Of a stretch of DNA of 64,000 bases, positions 55,502 to 64,000 are shown piece by piece; position 1 is the stretch's first letter; each line of letters opens with the position of its first letter. The DNA comes from Tetrapyrgos nigripes (Eukaryota > Basidiomycota > Agaricomycetes > Agaricales > Campanellaceae). The position numbers and the translations under genes are program-made. The notes beneath the pieces were generated by a model. That model did not search any database, had not been told where the DNA came from, and saw only the letters and a list, made by a program, of their open reading frames with translations. The DNA is taken from the NCBI GenBank assembly GCA_013368315.1, contig JAACJM010000009.1, positions 930,001 through 994,000 of the forward strand. The letters run 5' to 3'.

Positions 55502-56042
55502 TCTGTTAGTAAGTGCTTCTGAAGGACCAAGGTGTACGTATGGCACCAGCTGCTTGGGCCATCAGCAAGTGTGAAGGAGCTTCTCCCTTTTCAAGGGCTA
55601 TGAGCATTCCTGACGCGTTAAAATCAATGCCCTGGTCAGCCTAAGTCTTGTCAGGACAGATTCCATTACCACTGGCGCCACCTCAACGCTCCTGTTCCTT
55701 TCCATTCACTGATTGAGATCTACTCGGACGAGCTGTAATCGTGCTCTCTTGTCCTGTCAATCGCGCAAACCCTTGAAACTCTGTGGCAAACGGATCCAGA
55801 GGAAGCATCGTGAGAAGAACTCGCCTTGCCATTTTGCACCCTCGTCGACCAAGTACTTTTCACTCCGTTGAGGATCCAAACCATTACATGAGTCCGCTCA
55901 CCCGTGGGCTCCCATAGGCCATTTTTCACCGTCACCCTCAGACGGTGCTGCGGTACATGTTTATGTACATGATTCAATTTCAGGACCAAGTCCAATGTCC
56001 TGCCAGTGGCTGCAAGAAGCACATAATAATAGACACAGATGA

Positions 56043-56392
56043 TGCGCAGCAGTGATCCCAACGACGAGTGTTTGGAAAATTTGATAGGTATCCCGATCTA
56101 GAATCTTTGAAGGAATCAGCTGATCAAGATGGACGTGGGGCTGACTTTGGTTGACTTTGAGTTAATTTGGAGTCAGAGTGGATGATCGATGAGGGTTCGT
56201 CGATGAAATCTAAAGGTTCTAAATGATTCAAGTACCCAGACCGCAAAACCATACTAGGTTGGCTGATGCAGCGATTTAACCATTACAAGGCAAGGCTCCT
56301 ATGTCTTTCGATTCATCCGCATTCAAGATGAGCATAACAAAAAAACCGTATCATTTCCAACAGCAATTCCGCCGTGATATCTAAACATATAG
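56043..56392. other. No gene recognised
   Basis: Interval between the duplication edge and the tandem repeat. No coding signal or known repeat seen. Confidence 0.35.
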
Positions 56393-57113
56393 ATCAGAAT
56401 AATCGACTCAGATGTAGAAGATGTGTGAATAGATAGATAGATACACGCCAAGCAGGACCCGGCGGGGTGGCATTGCGCAGTCACAATATCAAAGATATGG
56501 TGTCTAATTGCTCCGCCTTCTAACCCGCAGCCACTTGTAGAGACTTTCCGAGCGGAATCACGCACTTACACCGTAGAAGGCGGCAGGGCATTTGTTCCGT
56601 CAAGACAAGTTGTGTATAATAGTAAAATAGTATTAGTTCACAAAGACCACTCACGTTTATTAACCGTATGAGCCCCCGACAGCGCGGGAGACTCGTTACC
56701 TTGATTGTGGTGGTTGTACCGGAAGATAATAATATGTCAGGTCAGATCCCAATAGTATTTGGTACCTGGCGCGGATTGCTTGAGTTTGAAACTGGTATTC
56801 ATAGTTAGTAGATCCAAACTGACCAGTGTTTCCCATTGGCATTCGAGGTTTAACTACGGTATCTTCATCACTTTCACTCAGACGATCAGAATTATAGACT
56901 CAGATGTAGAAGAATGTGAATAGAAGACCACTCATGTTCATTTACCGTATCCCCTACAGTGCGTGAGACTCGCTACCGGAAGATCCCAGTAGTATTTGGT
57001 ATCTGGCACGGATAGCTGAAAATTAATATTGGTATTCATAGTTAGATCCAAACTTACCAGTGTTACTCGTTGGCATTCCAGGTGCAACTACGATACCTTC
57101 ATTACTTTCACTT
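56393..57113. repeat. Diverged tandem duplication
   Basis: Blocks starting GACTCAGATGTAGAAGA (56,402 and 56,899) and GACCACTCACGTTTATT (56,647) or GACCACTCATGTTCATT (56,930) occur twice in order. Copy A has about 200 bp extra. On the minus strand both copies keep an exon/intron structure (SESD or SESN start, then NT, intron, AIRARYQILLGS), so part of a gene was duplicated. Confidence 0.65.
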
Positions 57114-57202
57114 AGATTTCTATGAGCCGTATAGTGACTAGGTAGCCTCAATTGTTCCCGAAAGCAACTCGTATGCCCGAGCCGCCGCTTCGCTCGATCC
57201 AT
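56954..57202 (-). CDS. Possible small gene, 68 residues
   Basis: Exons 57,058-57,202 and 56,954-57,015 around a 42-bp intron with GTAAGT donor and CAG acceptor encode 68 residues with no known motif. The 3' part is conserved in the tandem copy at 56.66-56.88 kb, where an equivalent intron exists with GTCAGT donor. The upstream part may be longer than drawn. Confidence 0.35.
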
Positions 57203-58232
57203 AAGTAGTTACTAGTGGTCGTAACGGGTGGGGTCCAATCCATGTCCTGGGGAGATGATGAGCTTCAGTGAAATATGTCGGTTCGGGCCATTGTATACAG
57301 CGGCAGGTATGAGTCCTCATCCCATTGCACAAAATGCAATAGACTCTGAAGAGGTAGATGTGGGTCATGGACTGGGCACTGGGCACTGGTAACTGGTTCG
57401 TTGCTCGACGAAAGTTGACGGAGAATTTGCGGAGAAGCTTGGTGCCGAGTCTGCTGAGCTGACGGAATAGTAGGATATATTTTCCCGGGATACGAAAAAT
57501 GCGGCCATTTGAGCTCACAATAAGACTCGTCCTATAAATAGGAACTCGTAACCGGCCGAATTCGACGCAGCTGGCCCTGAGTTGAAGATGATATCTGATC
57601 CAAAAGCCTCGCAGGTCAGATTGAACTAGTTACCAGAGAAACAAAGAGATTCGCATCGTGCGCTTGCGTTTCCGAGACGGAACTACCAATTTCTAGCAAG
57701 GTGTTTAGTGATTAAGGAATACTAATATTAGGGGTACGAATTGCGCAGTAGAATACACACCTAAGTAGTAACACTGATTCGATAATTTATCACCGCCATT
57801 GCCTTGCCCGCTCTGGTAACGCATTGGACTTGACTCCATCGTGGATGATGTCTATAGCCTGTTCTTGGATGGTAAAAAATTTAACGTTGTTCGATAATTA
57901 AGCCCAATCATTGAAATTTGACGCCGAGGAGGAGTAGTTGTAGTCAAGGCTAATAGCTAAGTAGCTTGCTAGTAATAGCCTTGTCCAATGTTTGTCCGGA
58001 CTCCAACGTCATCAGCTGTACAGTTTTCGGTGAAGTAGGTGTGGGTGGCAACAAATTTAAAAGGGGGTGGGGGGTTTGACCCCGTAAACGGTAACATTGT
58101 AACATCGATATCGTTGGGACCAAAACGTTAACAAAGGCGGAAGGAAGGGGAATATACAGAGATACATGGCTAAATACTAGTAGATACATACATATTAATT
58201 ACGAGGTAAAAGTTCATCAGCACTAGCAATCA
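57203..58232. other. Intergenic, no firm gene
   Basis: A 126-codon minus-strand frame ending at 57,138 has no recognisable domain and conflicts with the small spliced frame above. No repeats noted. Confidence 0.3.
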
Positions 58233-61160
58233 TCATGATTTGAAAAAAGTTGAGCTACGTGCCGAAGCATAAGCATACGTATACCCTGAAACCAAAGGGT
58301 CATGGTCATACGGTGAAATTCCTGGTCCTGGTCCTGGAGCAGAAGCCTGCGGAGGAGGAACGTGCATATGACTGGAGACTGAGATGATCTCGAGATTGCG
58401 AAAAGAGTCAATATCAGGATCATAACCCATGGCCAGATCGGGATGAGCAGCAGCCTGAGTGGCAGAACCAGACTGAAGGACCGTATGCTGGGAATCGGGA
58501 TCTGGATGAGGATTGAGATGCGTATGATGATAATTTAAATCAGGGTTATCGAGAGTAAAGATATGCATATGAGCAGGGTCTTGAGCAGAGGCCGAACTGG
58601 AGTCCATGAGAGCGGATACATGAGAATCGATAACCTCGACAAGATCTGTATCAATTCTCCATGTAAAACCGGCAATTTTCAGTCCGTCTCGTAGTCTGTT
58701 GGAAAAAAAGGGAAGGAAGAATCGTTAGTTAGTCAGAAAGACGCCGTTACGGTGTCAACGTAACCAGAATTGGACAAAACGACAAACGATTTATGTGTAG
58801 CATGGTTACCCAGAGTCACTCACCTCTCAAGCGTCTGAATCCCCTCGCTCGCAGACATAACCCCCGAATCCGTCATATCTATCACAAATTCCACCCATCT
58901 CTTCAAATCCCCTCCTACAATTTTCGTTTGCGTAAATCTCGAAATGGAGTAAATATCCTCGATCATTTCAGAGTGATCAATGGCAGCTTTGCATGTTAGA
59001 GTTCTAACAGCAAGGAAGATTGGTGTCAGTTCTAGCTCTGCCAGTGATGAGGAGTAACTGTATGTTCCCCGTTCGAGGCCATCCAAGCCGTCTATAATAT
59101 CAATCCCGGGCCCATGCCAGGGCCCGCCAGACGTTGTGGTGTAGTACAAATCTGTAACCGAGCTCTCCGCCAACATTTCTTTCATCGTTTTGTAAAAATG
59201 TAACGTCAAATTCGTCCATCCGATCGAGACCGCTCTGACGAAAGCGAGAATCGTAAAGTTCTGGCTTTGGTTTTGACGAGCTAGGAGAACACCTTGTTTG
59301 TGTAAAGCATTGCATACGTCGTGCAGGAGATGAAGAGAGGCAGTGTAGTGTTTGATAAGTTGAAGATCGTAGGGGCGACCTCGGGTGTACGCTATTTAGT
59401 AGTACATCAGTATGTAGTAAGGGGCGGGGGGGGGGGGTTGGTTCACCGAAATCAATGGCTATAATCGACGAAACAAGAAAGGATCACTCACGTCCCCTGA
59501 TGCGTTCGTATATCTCTCTTGCGAGGCGGGTAATCTGAAAGGTGACTGAAGGACATGGATATTAGGCCCGCATTCAGCGATGGTTGAACATGACACCAAA
59601 CTCTGCAACTCACTAGAAATATAATATCCATAAAATTGCCAGCTATTACAGCCTTGGCTCAGTAACGATGCCAAATTTTCCAACGATAACTGGTCGTGTC
59701 CACATATGAGCTGTTCATCGGGAGTTAAACTAGAATAGCATGGATATACTATATAGTAAGCCAACAAAGGAACAGAGGAAAATAAGGGACGCACAAAGCT
59801 GAAGATCTATCTGAATGTAAACCCTCAAGTACGTCAAACATCTAAAGAGTCAATGGCCAAAGGTCAGCGTAGGAAGGAGAAACAAACAAGCCAAGTCACC
59901 CACCAAAACAGCTGCCCACTTGGTCGAACAGTCTACCGTTCCAAAAATCCAGTTGTAAAGTTGCGGCTGTTGATACCAGGACTCGGCAAGCCTTCGGGTT
60001 TGCCACGCAAAAACTGCACCGTATGAGTTTGGGCCAGCGTATTCTGTCATAATTGAGTAGGTTAGACATCCCTGAGCCCATAACACAAGACCTTAATTAA
60101 CGACTCAACACTCACGACTAACCAATATATCCAACAAAAAACAACTAGCCGCATTCTCAAGCGACACCGATACAGCGATAGCTTCATTCTGCGCCTGCCT
60201 CAGTGCTTCCACTCTTAACTGCTGGCACAACCCAACGCTCTCTCTCCGTCTACCGATTTCCCTTAGATCGCTTTTGATATTTTTCACGGGGTTGATGATG
60301 GACAGAATGTTGATACACTCCTTTGGAAAAGGTTCTGGGCCGATTATAAGGGGATCAATAGACACCGTAGATGCGAGGGCGAAGATACAGTGAACCAGGA
60401 CACATTCCTGAGGTGAGAGGGAAGAGGGTTGCCAACCGCATCCTGCGAGACGGGCACGTACTCTGTCGAAAGGCATGATAGGATGAAGGCGATAGGGTAT
60501 ATAGCAAAAGTCTATGCGTTGATGAATGAGCTTTATTAGTTCGAGGACGTCTTACAAATTACGGTACATATAAGGAAACACAAACACGCACCATTGAATA
60601 AATCCTGCATTAGACGTTTTGGAAGTTGTAACTGCGGACGAGAAGAAACTGGAGCGAAAACGATGGGCCTTCTATACACATCGTTAAGGTCTGCGCAAGT
60701 CGCTAGCATGTGTGTTATGCGCGGTGCGTATTGTGCGGCCGATGTTGTCACAGTCAAAGCCCTTGACACCGCAAGTTCTTGGCCCTGAGACGTCCCTGCA
60801 TCATCCCTGACGACGGAGATCAGATCATACTTAGCATGAATGTCGTATTCATCGGTGTTGACACGGGTAGTAACTTACACTTTCTTCGCTGATAAAATTT
60901 CATGTTGTCGTCTACGTTTTTTTCGAACGGACGGTGTAGTTGTACACCTGCAAGCCACGGTCTTGAGAGTCAATAATACTGATATCGATTCGCACAGACA
61001 CTTACTTGACACCCTTCTCTAGACATCTAGGGCAAGACCTGCCCTCTGGTTGAGGATGACACAAAACTCGACGAGTCCTGCAATAGTCACATGCTGGAGG
61101 TTTCTTCAATCTTGGTTGGATCGTAATTTCCAGAGGGCCAGTGCTACTCTCCGGTGACAT
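58233..61160 (-). CDS. Zn(2)Cys(6) fungal transcription factor
   Basis: At least eight exons on the minus strand. The first (61,006-61,160) and second (60,879-60,947) carry the binuclear zinc cluster: ACDYCRTRRVLCHPQPEGRS followed by CPRCLEKGVKC, with spacing CX2CX6CX8CX2CX6C, then a basic RKKRRRQ linker. Exons 60,592-60,806 and 60,119-60,511 begin the fungal transcription factor middle-homology region (FCYIPYRLHPIMPFDRVRAR, LSPQECVLVHCIFALAS). Exons at about 59,900-60,045, 59,460-59,860 and 58,840-59,390 continue it. The last (58,233-58,680) has an Asp/His/Pro-rich disordered end. The start ATG at 61,160 places the zinc cluster about 24 residues in, as usual. Such proteins bind CGG-type DNA elements and regulate transcription; its targets are unknown. 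No stops or shifts were noticed. Confidence 0.85.
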
Positions 61161-61557
61161 GGTGGACGCAAGAAAGGGTGTTGAGTCTGACAAAGCGGAA
61201 AACCTGATTTGGCCCTGATGCTTCCGTGGAAATGTCTTGCTTTGTTTGGAATTGCCTGCCTGAAAGGCTTGCTGCTCGACGACGAGCGGGTATGGTGAGT
61301 ATCACTCATATATTAACGAGATGAGTACTTTCGTTTATACCTGTTTGCCATCGCCTTCAGCTTCTAGACCGCGTGCTCCACTTTGCAATTTCCAATTGCC
61401 CCTATCTGCGTCTATGCTACAGGTAACAGCCCTCAGTAGCCTTCAGTGCAAGCCTGTCTATGTTGTCCATGCATCATGCCTTTCACGTTAGATGAGGTGA
61501 AAAGTGATGTATTAGTACATAGGCCTATATGGCTGATCCACAGACATGCTTTAAGAA
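61161..61557. other. Upstream region of the transcription factor gene
   Basis: No further gene recognised. Pyrimidine-rich blocks only. Confidence 0.35.
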
Positions 61558-61850
61558 TATGGCAATAATATTGTCCAAAAATTCCTATTTTTGCAGGAGC
61601 CTTTTTCAGCAAAATTTTTTGCAGGTTCTAACTGTGTACGCCATCATGATTTTTTTGCAGGTAACCAAAGGGCACTCCAATTTTCGCAGGTCACTTTTCG
61701 CATAAGTCGTGAAATTTTCGCAGGTGCTTCCCAGCCAATTTTTCCGCAGGTTTTGCCTTGCAATTTTTTGCAGGTGGCTCCACAATGATCCTCCATTTTT
61801 TCGTAGGTCAGATATGACAGTCATTTTGTACAGGTGTCGTCTTATATCTG
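61558..61850 (+). repeat. AATTTT-CAGGT motif array, block 1
   Basis: Nine copies of an A/T run followed by GCAGG(T) in about 270 bp, for example AAATTTTTTGCAGGTTC, AATTTTCGCAGGTCAC and GAAATTTTCGCAGGTGC. The block opens with ATGGCAATAATATTGTCC, which also opens block 2. Confidence 0.65.
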
Positions 61851-62363
61851 CACCAGAAATTGAAACTTGTGGAAGCCGTCACTTTTGGAGCCATCTCTGC
61901 TCAAATGACGAGCTACCTGAGTGTTCAAATTTCAGTTGTGCTAGTTGCATTGAACGTATTGGTGGGAGCCCGGTCAGTGCATTATGATCAAGGCCAAAAG
62001 TACTTGAGAACAGAACCTGAACATTACACTTTCCACTTCTTATACTGGTAACTATGTACCTAAGACAGATCAAGCAAGAATTCCAACCAAGTCAGACCCT
62101 ATCTATCCTAGCTGGACTCCAGCTAGTATGCATCAAGCTGTCAACTATTTATGCTCTCATCAGAGAGAACAAAAGCAGAAATGAGCATGAGGTCATGTAT
62201 AGGGGCTTCAAGTCACATGCCTTTCCAACTTGAGCTCTGAGCCAACAGAGTGGTTCACGACAAACCGAATGGCTACCCTAATGCAGTGCCTCACAAAAAG
62301 CCACAGAATATCGACCTTTGATAAAACCTGTGAATATTTAGTAGCCATCATCGTAGTGGAAGT
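61851..62363. other. Spacer between motif arrays
   Basis: No gene recognised. Confidence 0.35.
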
Positions 62364-62740
62364 ATGGCAGTAATATTGTCCGGAAAATCAAATTTTACAA
62401 CTTTGGATTGAGGCAGAAATTTTACAAGTTGGTGTGACAGGTGTCATGGAATTTTGCAAGTTCAAAAGTCCTGATAATGCTTAAGATTTCACACAAGCAT
62501 ATCCAACTTCCAAAATTTCACAAGTTGTCAATGCCATCAATTTTTTCCCAGGTCAGCTCTTGGGGTGGGGTCAAATTTTCTCACAGGTTCGAATTGGATT
62601 CAGAGGCTCTGGCCTGAATTTTACACATTCACACATGTGAACAACCACAGAAATTTCCACAGGTGAGTACATCACTTTGGCTGAGACTTTTTACACAGGT
62701 TCCTACCTGGTACTTTTCGTGAAATTTTGCAGGTCTACGC
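62364..62740 (+). repeat. AATTTT-CAGGT motif array, block 2
   Basis: About eleven diverged copies (AAATTTTACAAGTTGG, AAATTTTCTCACAGGTTC, GAAATTTTGCAGGTC). It opens with ATGGCAGTAATATTGTCC. Two further copies in reverse orientation lie at 62,865-62,925, ending at GTCCGAAAATTTC on the minus strand. Confidence 0.6.
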
Positions 62741-63149
62741 CACGGGCGCGGTCAGCCATTCATTAGCCCAATTTGCTAGAACTCTCCGTACAGTACGGTA
62801 GCTCTCTGCGCCTGTCGACGATGACTGCGGGAGGTTAAAATCTGAATGAAATTTCCCTCTTGAGAACCTGCAAAAAAAAGTGAACAAATACTTGCTATGA
62901 AACTTGCAGAAATTTTCGGACGTAGATCTCGGTACGGCATGGGATGCATAGAGATATGTGGGATACAAGAAAGACAGACACCCCCGCGTAGATGGGGGAA
63001 GGAAAAAACAAACAGACCGGTGTCAGAAAAACACCGGGCTGACGTCCTTGGGGTAGTCGAGGCTGAGGAGTGCAGACCCGTAAGAAAAAGCGATGAGCGC
63101 ATCGACGAAAGACAAGACATACCCATAGGACGAAGGCTAGTGAGGCGCT

Positions 63150-64000
63150 TTAGATGTTGGTATCGAGGTTCTCCATATGTCTCACTGCTATGGCAGTGAG
63201 ATATCTCCAGTACTTGTAGAAAGCGTTGGACTTCCATCGCCCCGCTTGTTTGACTAGATCTGGTGGTACGCCAGCTCGCAGAAAGTACGAGGTGCCTCCA
63301 ATCCTGAAAGAATGGCCGGTATATCTTGGGTAGCCTTTTGATGACCAGATAGTATTTATAGTGCGGATTAACTTCCTTCTAGTGAGCACCTTGTGGGTGT
63401 TGGCTTCGTCACGATAGGAGAAGAGTGGATCAGAGGATGATAGCTTGTTTTCAAAGATGTGCTTGATGTTAGCGGAGGTGGGATCTACTCGGGAGTTCTG
63501 TTTGTATAGGACTATGTCGTCACCACAATAGATTTCGGTTTTTGTAGATGGGAGATGTAGGCTCAGTGACCCGTTGGATTCGATGACTTCGGAGAGGTTA
63601 CCGACAGTGGGGAGTAGCAATGGTTGGTATTTGGCGGGGTCCTCCGCACCTGCGAGAACTTCCTTCTGTCGGAGTTGCCCAGCGAATAGTGCAGTGGATG
63701 CTGCATAGACACATCACCTGAAACCCTTGGAACCTTTGGTGATTCTGGTGGTGTTGGTGTTGTCGATCAGGTCATAGTAGAGTATGCGCAGCATATTTAG
63801 AGTTACCGGTTCATTTTTGGGGTGAAACGATGAGGCAGGGGTGAGGTTATCAACGCCTTTGAGAGTGTTGCGTAGGAGTAGGTTCCCGTTCCACGGTAGT
63901 TGTTGCTGTATGTGCCATGTCTTTAGTGCTGAGAGTTTCTGCCTCACAGTTGAGCCTGCTATTTTTCCGGCGTAGTGTGATGCGTATTCGCAGAGCGTTG
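63150..64000 (-). mobile_element. Tyrosine recombinase, 5' end outside window
   Basis: A minus-strand frame enters from the window end and runs to a stop at 63,150. It contains a helical N-terminal domain (IAGSTVRQKLSALKTWHIQQ), then the catalytic part: AASTALFAGQLRQKEVLAG with the box-A Arg, HSFRIGGTSYFLRAG with the HxxR motif, GRWKS, and the nucleophile region NAFYKYWR. This is the integrase type of fungal DIRS-like and Crypton elements, which insert by recombination and leave no target duplication. A TGA at 63,714-63,716 lies just before box A and would truncate the enzyme; apart from it the frame is open. No RT or RNase H is adjacent within the window, so DIRS versus Crypton cannot be decided. 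Confidence 0.85.

Larger units (their letters stand above)
54066..56042 (-). repeat. Inverted segmental duplication, copy 2
   Basis: Minus-strand counterpart of 17,969-20,200. It keeps the uninterrupted form of the site that carries a hAT element in copy 1, and has its own MITE at 55,304-55,501. Confidence 0.85.

Noticed and set aside
54982..55530. 182-codon minus-strand frame
   Set aside because: It spans a MITE and unrelated flanks, so it cannot be an ancestral gene.
57138..57518. 126-codon minus-strand frame as a gene
   Set aside because: No domain, and it conflicts with a spliced frame that has duplicated, conserved junctions.

Overview
The window is nuclear DNA of a filamentous basidiomycete, most likely a mushroom-forming agaricomycete. 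Genes are broken by short GT-AG introns (about 42-75 bp), codon use is mixed, and the mobile genes are the ones typical of that class: Plavaka and CACTA/Tnp2 transposases, CxC5/CxC6 genes linked to KDZ transposons, DUF6589 and DUF6698 genes, a Helitron, Copia, and DIRS-like reverse transcriptase and tyrosine recombinase. No prokaryotic features (operons, CRISPR, Shine-Dalgarno sites) are present.

Host-like genes are few: an isoprenylcysteine carboxyl methyltransferase-type gene (5.0-5.8 kb, -), a secreted Pro-rich protein (19.3-20.3 kb, +), a Fic-domain protein whose catalytic motif is degenerate (20.5-23.5 kb, -), a small uncharacterised gene (23.9-24.3 kb, -), a secreted Pro-rich protein with Kex2-type sites (54.1-54.7 kb, -) and a Zn(2)Cys(6) transcription factor (58.2-61.2 kb, -). 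Fragments of a FAD-dependent oxidoreductase (16.2-16.5 kb) and an aldehyde dehydrogenase (25.5-26.0 kb) are relics. The two Pro-rich protein genes sit in an inverted duplication (17.97-20.2 and 54.07-56.04 kb) that covers promoter, signal-peptide exon and first intron.

The rest is nested mobile DNA. 0.2-1.4 kb: reverse-transcriptase relic. 9.05-9.28 kb: mariner-type MITE. 9.65-11.85 kb: truncated Copia with one LTR. 11.9-16.2 kb: head-to-head DUF6589 and RecQ-like helicase genes. 26.4-31.8 kb: apparently intact Plavaka transposase and DUF6698 genes. 32.3-36.1 kb: decayed Helitron N-terminal region, interrupted by a 1,944-bp terminal-inverted-repeat element. 38.1-52.2 kb: a KDZ-type region whose CxC gene is interrupted by a 6,943-bp CACTA element (40,409-47,351), a 703-bp hAT element and a MITE. 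61.6-62.9 kb: arrays of a short degenerate motif. 63.15 kb to the window end: tyrosine recombinase with one in-frame stop.

The strongest observations are: a ~2.6-kb internal inversion in the CACTA element that exchanged the 3' halves of two convergent genes; five or more insertions whose target-site duplications can be read exactly, two of them restoring a reading frame when removed in thought; an empty insertion site preserved in the inverted duplicate; a pseudo-Fic protein that keeps its inhibitory motif but has lost the catalytic His; and a Kex2-type repeat precursor derived from a non-processed paralogue.
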